NCBI GenBank assembly: GCA_033002965.1
Contig: JAURVB010014718.1
Coordinates: 1 to 64,000 of the forward strand
DNA: 64,000 bases
From: Piper betle
Taxonomy: Eukaryota; Streptophyta; Magnoliopsida; Piperales; Piperaceae
Direction of reading: 5' to 3'
The translations under genes were made by a program, and so were the position numbers. The notes beneath the pieces are model-generated. The model was not told where the DNA came from. It did not search any database and saw only the letters and a program-made list of their open reading frames with translations. Positions 46,321 through 58,971 of the stretch are shown here, one piece after another. How positions within the stretch are numbered: position 1 is the stretch's first letter; every line of letters begins with the position of its first letter.

Positions 46321-48045
46321 GTGGGGGGCCCTCTGATTTGCTGGTTGGTAATAAATGTGGGCCCCACCGTTGAAGAGAGATTGGAGCTTAGGCGCCTTGG
46401 CGACAACAAAGCATAGGCTGTCGATGAGGGGGCGGTCGGTTCTGTCCTTAAAACCGATTTTCCTAATAACAGCGACTCCTTATCATCTTCTCCCTATTCG
46501 CCACTCTTGCTTTGACCAATGGCCTCTTGAAGGTCGTGGTAGGGGCAGCGTTGCCGGCTGGCGCCATCAAACGCCGTTTTGCAGTAGCTACGAGATTAAG
46601 AAAATAATTAGCTGCAGGGTTGGAAACTGTCTTTATTTGTTGTAAGACCTATCGGAATTAAGAAATGTATGAGTAGTAATCACGCTGAAATGCTCTACTG
46701 TTTATTTATTGATGGATCTTATAATATTGTTTTATTGTATGACCATGCAGTAAATGGGTAGATTTCTGCTCATAAATTTAAGAGGTGGCCAAGTTTAATT
46801 TCTACGAGAGTCGTAGACTTGATGTGTACAAACACATCAAATTTAATGCTTATTAGGTAAAGTATTAGACCTAATATATGTATAAGCGTGTGTGGGTGTG
46901 TATATTAGATTAAGTGTGAAATCTTATAAAATAATCTCATATTTAATACCTATTAGGTAAGGTGTTGACCTATACACATTATGATTTTATAGATATAATT
47001 ATTGTTGAATAATAAGATAGATTAAAATAATCTAATATATTGGATACAAATTATGATTAATTTTAATTATAAAGATAAATCCTAATTGATTGAGAAAATA
47101 TGCTATAATAATTTAATTTTTTTGTATTTGATTAATTAAATCTCTTATTTTTAATCAAATGTCAATATTAAATTTACATATAAAATTAAAATTTATCTGG
47201 CATATATCGCAAATGGCGTGGCGTATACAAAAAAAATAATAAATTGTACTTGACTTTTAAAGATGTATTTTATTTTAATAAAAAAGATGAATTATAGTTA
47301 TTTAATTTTTTATTATATATTTTTAAAGATAATTAGACATAATTTTCTTATTGAGAAGGTAAAAATTTAAATTATTTGGGTTCGAACTTGTGACTTTCTA
47401 TTGTAAAAAATATTTTTATTTTTTTAAAAAATTAAAATTAAGAAGATCGGAACCCGTGACCTTGTATATTAGGTATTCTTATTATTAATTTAAATTTTTT
47501 TATATTTTAATTGACTAATTCTATTATTTTTAATTTTATGTTATTATTTAATTCATTTTTTATTAATAAAGAGTAGATATAAGAGTAGATTGGGGCAACG
47601 TTACGTTTGTAGTTCCTACATATTATTTATGATAAGCCTAGAGGCTAGAGCCCAGTTCTCTCGACGTCTACAATTCGGGATACATGGAAGCAGGTCTATT
47701 CTAGTAATTTTATATTTTATTTTACAAAGAAACTTGGTGACCTTTTTAGATTACACAACAAGAAGACTATTTTTTTAAATATAATTAAAATTTAGAGTTC
47801 GATTGCGGCGCATTCATGGTGTGTCATGTGGTGCATTTGGGCTCCTGCAGTGCTGCCCGCCGTTGCCTCTGCCACGAGCGCCATATATGTGTGCCCTTGA
47901 CTATACGCAGAAATAGTTTCAAATATCCAATATTAATAAATTCCATCCATATGTTATTCAAAATAATTTGGATTGCATATAGTTTGGACTATTCTAATAT
48001 ATTATATATTTAAAATTATTCAAGTTAAATATTATTGGGTGTTAT
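46321..48045. other. AT-rich intergenic DNA with TRIM-LTR trace
   Basis: No gene. 46914-46985 ('tgtgaaatcttataaaataa...tttaatacctattaggtaag') is a degenerate start of the TRIM-family LTR, and a similar phrase occurs at about 46840-46880. The remainder is AT-rich. Confidence 0.45.
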
Positions 48046-49218
48046 TGTTAGACTATTTTCAATAACATGCAAGTATACATGGTCGAAACAAGTAGTATAA
48101 TGATAAAATCGAATATCATCCCACAGGGAGATGAATTTTCTTAAATTAATTAAAGAAAATAAAATGAAGAATAAAGCAAAAACAATTGACTTTAATAAAT
48201 CTAATTAATAACTTTAAATTAAAAAAAAGTTATAATAATAAAACTCGTTCTAGAGTCGAATTTCCCTTAATATGAATTTAATCTTCATCATATCTTACTC
48301 TTATCTTTTATTCCCTCGGATTGTCGATCTAGGATAATTATATGACATGGTGGCTCCCGCTCCTTCATGCTTCTATTATTTTGTCTCAATTTCTACCTCC
48401 CGGTGATAATTGATTAATCAACAAAATAACACATTAAGAATTGCCTTACAACCGCATACGGTGTTGTGTATCTTCCGACCACAACGACAAACAAGTCAAA
48501 AGACTCGTCGTATGATGAATTATCAATGACTAATCTAATTAATTTCTCCCGAAATCTAATTAAACCTCATGATCTAAGAAATAGGTGATCAATCTACTCT
48601 TAGCATTAAGAACATGACAATTTAAACAATCCGATTGAATAAAAGAATAAGAGCTGAAATGAATTCAATTAAATCATGTTAAGTTTCATTCTTCTCTAGA
48701 ACGAAATATAAGACTACTCCATAATAAAAATAGAAAATATTATAAAGAAGAAACTAATTTTTATTATAAAAGAAAAAGGAATTACAAAAACTAAAACTAC
48801 TACTTTTACTACACTCCGAAGCCAAGAGATGAGATATGATCAACAACAAATGACCAACCCTTTATATAGAAGTGGAGATACAAGAATTCGAAGAGGGTGT
48901 TCACAAATCGACGTAATCTAATTAATTATAATGTCCCTTTAAGTTTCCAACTGTTCGACTCCATTGAACACCATACATTGTAGCCATTGGGTGGCGCCAA
49001 GTGTCATGACCAATCAATTCCAAAGCTTAATTTATTCATCTTTTTCTGCATTAAAACATCAAAGTTAAGCATATATAATAAAATATTAATTAACTAAAAA
49101 AATAAAGTAAAATATTACTTAATTAATAATGTTTACACCCGGGAAGTACAAAATTATATTAAAAACATGGGTAAATATTATATATTTTAAACACTTAACA
49201 CACCCCCAAACTTAAACT
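48046..49218 (-). repeat. 3' LTR and polypurine tract of the Athila-like element
   Basis: LTR 48046-49200. The next bases (49201-49218) read on the minus strand as AGTTTAAGTTTGGGGGTG, the polypurine tract. An identical 18-bp stretch occurs again inside the element at 50552-50569. Confidence 0.9.
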
Positions 49219-50890
49219 TTTGCGCGTCCCGAGCAAAATATCATAACCAACAAAATTTTACTACACAAAAAATACTTAGTCCCTATTATATTCTCATATG
49301 ATTCTTAATCAAACTATCAAGAGACAACAAGATGTCAATCAAATTAGAAATTCCCTTTCATTAATCACAACGAAAAGAAAGCTCTATGTGTATGTGTGAT
49401 AGTCCACTGGCTTATCATTCTCATCTACAACGAAGAGAATACAATCAAGCACATGCTTAAATATGTTCACCTTTCGCTCCCATCTCCACTAATGTAGGCA
49501 ATGCCAAATTAATGGAATCAATAGGTCTTTATAGGTTGTAACAGGGCCAGGGGCTAGGGACCAAAAATAGAATAGACAAGATAGAAAAATCAGAGGCTAA
49601 TATGCACCCTAGAATTAAAAATCCTTTCTAAATCTTAACATACATGATTAGCAAATCCCCAAACACCGTATCAATATGACACAAACTTCCTTAAATGTAG
49701 TATCGACTTGACCCAATATAAGAATTAACTTTGCTTTGATTTTCCATTGACTACCTGCTACTTTTTCTTTTTTCTTTTTATTTTAAACCAGTGGAAGACT
49801 ATTGCTTCATCTTGTGTTTACTGGTGGAGGATCATTGCCTCATCTTTTTCTTTTCTTCTTTTTTTTTCTTCTCTTTTTTTTTACAAAGCAAAGTTCCAGG
49901 AAAGTCCACACAATCTACTCAATCACCACTCTATAACATGCAATGCCTTCCCCCTATACTACTCAAAGTTTCATCCCTGTTAGAATTTAGAACGATTTCA
50001 AAATACTAGGGTGCTAGGACTCAAGCAGCAAGATATATTTTCAATAAAAAAGCCAAGGCTAAAATAAGGATAATCAAACAAATATGTATAATAAAGGCCA
50101 TGAAATTGTGTACAGAGGATAATTCATATTAGGTAGGCTTGAAGAAAGGCCCAGACTCATCAAAGAGAAATGCCTATATCATTTTCCATCAAAATGGCAA
50201 ACCAAATATTTCGCCTCGAAAGTCGCTAGGGCAAATTCTAAAAGTCATGACCATCATGTACAATCCTTATTGCAAAACATTCATTGAAATCATCTAAACC
50301 AAAGGATTGTGAAAATAATATAAGGTAGAGAACCAACTCTCAAATGCAATCTTTTACTCAGTTCATCCCTCATATCAATTAATCAAGTTTTCCCAAGAAA
50401 GGTAAGACTAATTCACATGTATCTATCATTGAACCAAGAGACTAAAATACCATTACATAATAAAATTTTTATACTAAACTATACATATATATATGTATAT
50501 CTAAATCTAAATATGAGTCGAGCATGAACAATATGCATAAAATTAAGGCATCACCCCCAAACTTAAACTAAGCATTGTCCTCAAAAATAAAAATAAGGAG
50601 AAAGAAGTGAAAGAGAACTCCCTCATATCAATTAGTCGGTGGATGATTATCATGAATAATTGAATTTGCACTTGACCCATTCTTGGGTTGCCTCCCAAGA
50701 AGCGCTTGGTTTAACGTCTACAGCCAGACGCCAAGTTCTCATTCTTTATTTAATGTGATGGAGGACTTCCAAAGTTGCTCCCCTTCATAGTAGTGTTTCA
50801 GTCTACTTCCATTGACTTTAAATGATCGATCCCCATGCTCAGTCCTAATTTCAATTGCACCATGTGGAAAAAACTTCTGTCCAGGAGAAA
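49219..50890 (-). other. Non-coding 3' internal region of the Athila-like element
   Basis: This follows the pol remnant in the minus direction and has no coding capacity on that strand. 50670-50735 ('cttgggttgcctcccaagaagcgcttgg...cagccagacgcc') is a phrase I know as recurrent in plant Athila/Tat-type elements. The second polypurine-like stretch is at 50552-50569. Confidence 0.6.
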
Positions 50891-50894
50891 ATGA

Positions 50895-51290
50895 CTAGCA
50901 ACCACACCAGATGCCATGTTTGTCTGCTATAGTCCAAGCAATAGCTGACTTGTGATCTTTTAGTATTTTAATCAACTTCTCTTTGTACAATATAGTTAGC
51001 ACTGAAGATATAATAATAGGAAGAGTGTCATCAAGCCCTAAGAAAATATACCTGAGATGTTTTGGAAGTTGCTTTAGCTCTAAAATACGTGGTACTTCAA
51101 TTGATGGCAGCAATTTGTGGAATGGTAGATCTGAGGTTTCCATAACTTTGAATTGTTGAGGCAAAATGGGTTGTGAATCTAATACTTTAACCATCTCATC
51201 CACATCAATATCTTCATCACAAAGAGAATTTATGGATTTATGTAATGAATTACTAAACTGATCCCCTTTGCATCCGAGTAAGCTAACCAA
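50895..51290 (-). pseudogene. Pol fragment just before RT (Athila-like)
   Basis: The 131-codon frame contains LDSQPILPQQFKVME, LLPSIEVPRILELKQLPKHL and FLGLDDTLPIIISS, ending KILKDHKSAIAWTIADKHGI. This is the linker that precedes RT in Athila/Tat-type polyproteins (usual ELK.LP.HL.Y.FLG....LPVIISS.L and H..AIGWT.ADIKGI). It stops at the point where RT would begin, so the deletion lies exactly there. Confidence 0.85.
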
Positions 51291-51930
51291 TGTATTGAGT
51301 TCATTTTCGTTATTTGGTTTTTCATCTTTTTCTTAACTTTATTGGGTTGAGCTGGTTCTTGTAAAGTAATACCACTCCGGGTTGTTATAGCTTTGCAATG
51401 CTCTTGACCATCATTCCTTGGTTGTTCTGGTTGGCTAGGAAGTACACCCTTGGGTCGCTCACTAGGTTCCTTGTTTAATTGCACCATAACTTGTTGCATA
51501 AACTGTTGTTGTTGTTGTTGCTGATTCTGCATGAATTGTTGCATAGTTTGTTGCATCGTTTGTTGCATGGAATTGAACATTTGGATCAAATCCGGTTGTT
51601 GTGGTTGTTGCTGAAAAAAAGTGAAGGGGGTTGATAATGTTGTGATGGTGGTGGTGGATTATTGGGGACAGCAACCGATTGTGAAGAATTATTTCATGAA
51701 AAATTGGGGTTATTGCACCAGCCCGCATTGTAGGTGTTGGAATAGGGATTGTTGTTCCAATTAATGTTGTCCACGCAATTAACTTGATCTGTTGCACATT
51801 GACCTGTAAAATGTCCTTGTCCACACCATTCACACCTTGGTTCCACAACCTTAACTTGTCTCTGTATGTTAAGAATTTGAACTTCATTAGTTCAAGCACT
51901 GACCTGAGTAGATAAAGTAGTAAGTGCATC
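51230..51930 (-). pseudogene. Gag C-terminal fragment (Athila-like)
   Basis: In one frame the minus strand reads CEWCGQGHFTGQC (CX2CX3HX4C knuckle) around 51790-51830, then a NAGWCNNPNFS segment typical of Athila gag (YNPGWRNHPNFSW). 51230-51589 continues with a Gln-rich run (FMQNQQQQQQQFMQQ) and CKAITTRSGITLQ, the gag-protease boundary motif (CKAITLRSG). Internal stops or frame changes occur near 51600-51690. The N-terminal gag domain is absent. Confidence 0.85.
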
Positions 51931-52213
51931 TAATTCTAAAACTCTGGTAGTCCTCCATGAATGCATGGCTTCTTCCTCAATTGGTTCTTATGCTCTTCTT
52001 CCAGCGGTTTCTCAAGTCCTTTCAATCTTTAAATCACAAGAAGACAAGGGTGACCGAACTAATAAACAAATGATAATAAATAATAGCAAGGAAGAAGATA
52101 ATGATATATTTTATTCTTTTCCTTTTTTAAAAAAATATAATCAGACACTAAAATCTAAAGATAAAAGAAAACTCTCAAAATTCTAATCCTAAATTAACTT
52201 AGAAAATTCAGTC

Positions 52214-53390
52214 TCCCCGGCAACGGTGCCAAAATCTTGTTAGACTATTTTCAATAACGTGCAAGTATACATGGTCGAAACAAGTAGTATAATGATAAAA
52301 TCGAATATCATCCCACAGGGAGATGAATTTCCTTAAATTAATTAAAGAAAATAAAATGAAGAATAAAGCAAAAACAATTGACTTTAATAAATCTAATTAA
52401 TAACTTTAAATTTAAAAAAAGTTATAATAATAAAACTCGTTCTAGAGTCGAATTTCCCTTAATATTAATTTAATCTTCATCATATCTTACTCTTATCTTT
52501 TATTCCCTCGGATTGTCGATCTAGGATAATTATATGACATGGTGGCTCCCGCTCCTTCATGCTTCTATTATTTTGTCTCAATTTCTACTTCCCGGTGATA
52601 ATTGATTAATCAACAAAATAACACATTAAGAATTGCCTTACAACCGCATACGGTGTTGTGTATCTTCCGACCACAACGACAAACAAGTCAAAAGACTCGT
52701 CGTATGATGAATTATCAATGACTAATCTAATTAATTTCTCCCGAAATCTAATTAAACCTCATGATCTAAGAAATAGGTGATCAATCTACTCTTAGGATTA
52801 AGAACATGACAATTTAAACAATCCGATTGAATAAAAGAATAAGAGCTGAACTGAATTCAATTAAATCATGTTAAGTTTCATTCTTCTCTAGAATGAAATA
52901 TAAGACTACTCCATAATAAAAATAGAAAATATTATAAAGAAGGAACTAATTTTTATTATAAAAGAAAAAGAATTACAAAAACTAAAACTACTACTTCTAC
53001 TACACTCCGAAGCCAAGAGATGAGATATGATCAACAACAAATGACCACCCCTTTATATAGAAGTGGAGATACAAGAATTCGAAGAGGGTGTTCACAAGTC
53101 GACGTAATCTAATTAATTATAATGTCCCTTTAAGTTTCCAACTGTTCGACTCCATTGAACACCATACATTGTAGCCATTGGGTGGCGCCAAGTGTCATGA
53201 CCAATCAATTCCAAAGCTTAATTTATTTATCTTTTTCTGCATTAAAACATCAAAGTTAAGCATATATAATAAAATATTAATTAACTAAAAAAATAAAGTA
53301 AAATATTACTTAATTAATAATGTTTACACTCGGGAAGTACAAATTATATTAAAAATATGGGTAAATATTATATATTTTAAACGCTTAATA
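52214..53390 (-). repeat. 5' LTR and tRNA-Asp type PBS of the Athila-like element
   Basis: LTR 52238-53390. The PBS at 52214-52231 reads TGGCACCGTTGCCGGGGA on the minus strand, one base different from the tRNA-Asp site TGGCGCCGTTGCCGGGGA used by Athila-type elements. 51960-52213 is the untranslated leader. Confidence 0.92.
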
Positions 53391-54746
53391 GTTATCCAAT
53401 CTCTATCTAAATATATGATTGTTTATATCAATATTTTTTAAAATATTAAAAATAATAATTTTTTAATGATTTTTTCTCCCATTTTATGTTAAATTTTGTA
53501 TTTTTTAGCTTCTATATCTGATTAAATTAGCTACGAATTTAACATATTTGCATCATATACATATTTGGTAAATAAAACACATATGATATTCAAATTTGGT
53601 TGAGTTTGAATTCAAATATTCAAATTCACATCTGATACAGATATTGGTCATATTTGACCCAAACCCATCCCTCGCTATGTTAGGACATACACATACATAC
53701 TTTAAAACCCCAACTTCAAATTAAGTATTTAACCACTTATTTCACTCAAGTGTAGGCTAGTCTTGGTTCGATTCAATTTTTAGACCATGAATATATAGCC
53801 TAGATGGCTATATAAACATATTATAAAGATTGTATATGTCTGATATATAAATGATAGTTTCCGTGATATTTCAGTTATGTTACAATAAAGTATGAGTTAT
53901 CACCGTATACTCGAGGTATAAAAATTATTTTTTATTTTAGCTTCAAGGTTTTATGGTTAGATTTAAGTCATTGCAACGTGTAGTATTTGTTTGGGCTTTT
54001 TAAGGTATCCCTTTTGCTTGCATTTTAGGAAGTTTTGACTACCATACTATTCATGCGGGCCCAGTTTGATTTGAGTCTCAGATCATCCCAGTTGAGGTTA
54101 GGGTTTCAAGGTTTATTTAGCTCCCTCGCCTCAATTTTTGTTTGGAAAGTCTCAGTTAGGCTTTAAGTCAATTTTGACTTTTATTAGTGTCAATCTGAGC
54201 TTTTTGGCTATATATATATACACACACACACACAAACTCTAGGTGGACCACACTAGATCCCGCAATCAGTCTGACATCCGGATCGCACCACTTAACAAGA
54301 TCCAAGCCATCTATGTCAGCCCGGGCAAAGTCGCCCACTTTGCAGGATTCTCCCCACATTTTCAACACTAGCACTGCCACCACTAGCCACCAGAACACTG
54401 CCATCATGTTGCCTTCATGGCCAGCTATCGACCCGAAACCCACCTCCATCTCTGGCACTGCCATTGTCGCCGCTATTCATAGCGTTTTATTAACCTAATC
54501 CCACCGCCGCTGCAACCTTTAGGGCCATGTTTTAGCGCCGGCAAACCACCTCCAGCTGAGGTGATCACCCCAATCGAATCCCTTCACCCTGTCTGAGCTT
54601 TTGAGACCAGCCACAACCCTCGTTGTGGCCGCTATCGCCACCGGTGACGTCTCCATTCCCAACAGCATTACAATCACTTAGAGCCCATTTTTCGGCCAAC
54701 CGGCGGCCAGACTCTATCAATCACTACCATTATCTCACTCGTCCTT

Positions 54747-55283
54747 TGTGAGATCCCTCAACTTAGTCCCACATCTAATACCTACTGGGAGAAGATCCTG
54801 TTTATAAGTGAGAATGGACTAGAGATCTGTAACTTCCGGGGTACCTATTTTAATGAAATGACTTAGCCCATTACGTTGCACTTTGGGCTGGGTTGTTACA
54901 AATGGTATCAGAGCCGACCTGGTTCCGTGTTAGATGGTGGGATGGACTAGGGACGTTGGTTAGGCTGCCGGTCACGAGCCAAAAAAGGTCGTGGACTGGG
55001 GTTAGCAACGGGCCAAGACTAGAAACGTTGGCTAGGCTGCTGGTCACGAGCTAAAAAGGACGTGGGCTGGGGCTAGCAACGGGCCAAGAATAGGCATTTC
55101 GGGGACGAAATTTCCTAAGGTGGGTGGATTGTAAGATCCCTCAACTTAGTCCCACATCTAATACCTACTGGGAGAAGATCCTGTTTATAAGTGGGAATGG
55201 ACTAGAGATCTTAAACTTTCGGGGTACCCATTTTAAAGAAATGACTTAGCCCATTACGTTGTACTTTGGGCTGGGTCGTTACA
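54747..55283 (+). mobile_element. TRIM (terminal-repeat retrotransposon in miniature)
   Basis: Two 154-bp LTRs (54747-54900 and 55130-55283; TGTGAGATCC/TGTAAGATCC to GTTACA) flank 229 bp. The perfect TSD is TCCTT (54742-54746, 55284-55288). PBS TGGTATCAGAGCC is at 54903-54915 (initiator tRNA-Met). The polypurine tract 'aaggtgggtggat' ends at 55129. The interior has an internal duplication ('acgttggttaggctgc.ggtcacgag') and no reading frame. It must be mobilised by another element's proteins. Confidence 0.97.
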
Positions 55284-55659
55284 TCCTTCCCTCTGTCAAA
55301 CTCGACCGACGGCAGTCTCCATTGTGCCGCCATTAGTGTTTTCCAAAGATAGGCATCAACAGTCTCCATCATGCTAGTTTCCCCATGTTCGCGTCGGCAT
55401 GCCCACAACCATGTTTGCCCAGCCCGAGCCTTGTTTGTTTGTCTGTGCCCATGTCGTGTCCATTGAGTCCTGTCTAACCCAGCCAATAGCTAACACGGAC
55501 CGCGTTGATCTGGCCCGACTTAGTCCAACTTGGCCCAGTTGACTCGACAACTTATTGTGGTCGATTTTTGCCCATTCTCATCATTTTTTGACTATTTATA
55601 GTAATTTAGGCTACCTGTATTAGTTTATATGTATATTCATATTATTTGACATATTTTGA

Positions 55660-56345
55660 TGTTACGAGTGGCTTTTTATTTATTATTTATTTATTTATTA
55701 TTATTTATTTCATGTTATTTATATATTTATTGATTATGATGCATGCTTGTATGATTACTTAGTAGTATTGATGATATATTTACTTATTAATATTAATCAC
55801 ATTTATGTTTATCAAATCTTATTTAATTATTTACTCGCACATGTATTATCATTTACTTGTGTTTAGATGTATTTATATATTTGATAATTATATTGTTACT
55901 ATTCATGCTTAATGGCTATTAATTATTTATTCATTTATTTATTTACTAGATTATTTATTTATTTATTTATTTACTAAGGCGTGTATGTATTAATATGTAC
56001 TCAAATTTAGTTGTAAAATTATATAGTGTTATTTATATTATTATTATTATTATTCTTGATTCATGTATTATTTATTTATTTATCATTCTTTTATTGATAC
56101 CTAAGTTATTTAGTTAATTATTCATTCACTGCTTATTTAATTATTAATTGTTTTTTTGCCTATTTATTTTCATACATGTTTAGCTATCATTTATTGTTGT
56201 TGTGATGTTTACACATGCATCTAATATTTTAGTTTATTATTCTTTTATTTACTTGACTTGTTTTATTTATTTGTTTGTTTATTGTTTACCATGTCTCGAT
56301 TTGCATGTTGAGTGTTTGTTTGTTGATTTGTTTGGTGTTGTTTAT
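55660..56345. repeat. TTTA-rich low-complexity region
   Basis: About 690 bp dominated by TTTA/TTATTTAT words with interspersed unique phrases such as 'catgtattatcatttacttg'. It is not a simple microsatellite, more a degenerate array. It lies inside the proposed old LTR. Confidence 0.7.
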
Positions 56346-56392
56346 TGTTGTTGTTATTGTTAATGTGAGCACACACCATGACAATGCATCAT

Positions 56393-57540
56393 TGTTAGAC
56401 TAATTTTAATGACGTGCAAGTATACACGGTCGAAACAAGTAATATAATGATAAATCCAAGTATCGTCCCACAGGGAGATGAATTTCCTATAATTAATTAA
56501 AGAACATAAAATGAAGAACAAAACAAAAATAACAAACTTAACTAATTCTATGTAATAACTTTAAATTAAAAGCGATATTAAAATTATAAAACTCGTTCTA
56601 GAGTCGAATTTCCCTTAATATGAATTTAATCTTCATCATATCTTACTCTTATCTTTTATTCCCTCGGATTGTCGATCTAGGATAATTATATGACATGGTG
56701 GCTCCCGCTCCTTCATGCTTCTATTATTTTGCCTCAATTTCTACCTCCGCGTGATAATTGATTAATCAACAAAATAATGCATTAAGAATTGCCTTACAAT
56801 CGCATACGGTGTTGTGTATCTCCCGACCACAACGACAAACAAGTCAAAAGACTTGTCGTATGATGAACTACCAATGACTAATCTAATTAATTTCTCCCGA
56901 AATCTAATTAAACCCCATGATCTAAGAAATAGGTGATCAATCTATTCTTAGCATTAAGAATATGATAATTCAAACAATACGATTGAATAAAAGAGTAAAA
57001 GCTTGAAATAAATTTAATGTTAAGTTCCATTCTTCTCTAGAATGAAATATAAGACTACTCCATACTAAAAATAGAAAACATTATAAAGAAGAAATTAATT
57101 TTATTATAAAAGAAAAATAAATTACAAAAACTAAAACTACTACTTTCGCTACACTCCAAAGCCAAGAGATGAGATATGATCAACAACAAATGACCACCCT
57201 TTTATATAGAAGTGGAGATACAAGAATTCAAAGAGGGTGTTCACAAATCGACGTAATCTAATTAATTATAATGTCCCTTTAAGTTTCCAACTGTTCGACT
57301 CCATTGAACACCATGAATTATAGCCATTGGGTGGGGCCAAGTGTCATGACCAATAAAATCCAAAGCTTAATTTATTCATCTTTTTCTGCATTGAAATACC
57401 AAAATTAAGTATAAATAATAAAATATTAATTAACTAAAAAAATAAAGTAAAATATTACGTAATTAATAATGTTTATACCCGGAAACTACAAAATCATATT
57501 AAAAACATAGATAAATATTATATATTTTAAACGTTTAACA
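56393..57540 (-). mobile_element. Solo LTR of the Athila-like family
   Basis: The 1148-bp unit matches the LTRs at 48046 and 52238 along its whole length (TGTTAGAC to TTTAACA) and is flanked by a perfect ATCAT duplication (56388-56392, 57541-57545). It is more diverged than the two LTRs are from each other, so it is older. Orientation is taken from the intact element. Confidence 0.95.
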
Positions 57541-58971
57541 ATCATATAGAATTATCATTCTTTTACTTAGCAGTGGGTTCTGATGTAGGTTTTGGAGTCC
57601 GAACTCACTGTAAATATGTCGTCACGCTTGAAGCTTAGATCTCAAGTTTGTTGGGACCTTTCTTAGCTTTATCGTTCTACTATATCATGGATTTAATTTT
57701 TTAATCGTAGGATGTATTAAGTAACTGTTTTATTGGACCCCCACTTAATACGAGTTATCTAAACGTAGTTTATTTTCGTGATTAATAACCCTCGAGAATG
57801 AGATCCCCCATGTTGTTTTCGAACTTAGCTTTACCTCTCGTTGCCTTCATGCCCACTTGTATGATTCTCTTTCTAACCCTATATATAGTTTTCATCAAAT
57901 TTTAGTGAGTTGAGAGTTGGTGAACTTGACCTTATATATATCATGAGCGGGCACATGCATAGGTCACAATGGGGTCTAGATTAGTGAGAGAGATGTTTCA
58001 TTCCCTAGAGATCCTGATATCTTTACGTCTTGAGCTTCCTCACACCCAAAGAGGTGTGAAGTAGACGGGCACTGTTGTGCATGTCTAGACTTGTGATATC
58101 AAAGGGTACTAAAGGTGATTGCTTAAGAGTATTCGACATTTATATTCTGGGCTAGGAGTTATATTGAGGCATGGAGAGGGCTTAGGAATGTTTTTTTTTG
58201 AAAGTGAGACTAGTTATTGCCGAAAGAGTCATTTGCCGAGAGTGGTACAACACCAGTTTAGTTCAGGATGCTATCTACTCTACAACTTAATGGATCCTCA
58301 GGAGATTCCCTTCGAGTGTTCCTATGGAGTTATATATTGGTTTTCCTTCTTTGTGGAAGTCAAATTCCACTTGCGAGTTTGTATTAATTATTTTTCAGGC
58401 CAATAAAACTTGTTACTGATAATTTTTATATTATATGTAGGTCTTGTGTTCTTGTGTGTTGGGTTGGCTTGGTGGAAGGACATATTGTTGCTACGCACAC
58501 TTGTGCTTAGTACGTTGTTTTTTGCTTTCATACTTTTATTTGTGTTTGATGTGTGCTCATGTATACCTATTCAATATATTGTGATGTATGCTCTAACCAT
58601 CTTATCTATCAATGGATCAGACATGATATTAGGTCTCTTGATGGGGCGCTCAAATTTTAGTTTTAGTAGATATTCTAATGTATTTATTTCCTTATTTTAT
58701 TTATTTATATTTTGTTCTTGTTTCGTGTTGAGTGTTCATATGTCATGTCATTGGTCGTAACTTCTTATTAGGTTGTTGCACGTTTCATTCATCTTTTCAC
58801 GTTGTGTATTAGTTGCGCATTTAATAGCATCTTCCTTTCTCGAAATGCCAAGAAGGTTGTTTCAGTTTCTTTCTCATTTGAGTCTTCCAGATTAAGTGAT
58901 TTAGACATAATTTGACTTGATCATAAAAATTTTGATCCGATTGGTAGATGAACTAGATTTAGGGCATTACA

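Larger units (their letters stand above)
48046..53390 (-). mobile_element. Athila-like Ty3 element, internally deleted, recent
   Basis: LTRs at 48046-49200 (1155 bp) and 52238-53390 (1153 bp) start TGTTAGAC and end TTAACA (left) or TTAATA (right). A perfect GTTAT duplication flanks the element (48041-48045, 53391-53395). I count about 19 differences between the LTRs by eye, so insertion is fairly recent. PBS, a reduced gag and a pre-RT fragment of pol are present on the minus strand, with a polypurine tract next to the left LTR. The gag N-terminus, protease, reverse transcriptase, RNase H and integrase are missing. The tRNA-Asp PBS and gag/pre-RT motifs point to the Athila/Tat group (inference). 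Confidence 0.95.
53704..58971 (-). mobile_element. Old, diverged copy of the 3-kb LTR family, with two insertions
   Basis: On the minus strand the right edge reads TGTAATGCCCTAAATC (58971), close to TGTAACACCCC. Inner landmarks occur in the same order as in the solo LTRs: 'agttttcatcaaattttagtgag' with a TATATATA run (57881-57888), 'gattaataaccctcgagaatgagatccc' (57780-57815), 'acccccacttaatacgagtta' (57735-57760), a GC-rich block (54240-54740) and an end near 53704 ('tttaaaaccccaac', then 'cttggttcgattcaat'). Removing the TRIM, the solo LTR and one TSD copy of each leaves about 3.6 kb. The left boundary is uncertain. Confidence 0.5.

Noticed and set aside
51462..51929. A 155-codon minus-strand frame rich in His, Thr and Ile
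   Set aside because: Wrong-frame reading of the gag remnant; the correct frame shows the CEWCGQGHFTGQC knuckle.
51965..52186. Plus-strand frame of 73 codons
   Set aside because: Antisense to the untranslated leader of the Athila-like element; no motif.
58119..58760. Two plus-strand frames with hydrophobic runs
   Set aside because: They sit in the proposed old LTR, lack family motifs and have no supporting signals; hydrophobicity follows from T-rich sequence.
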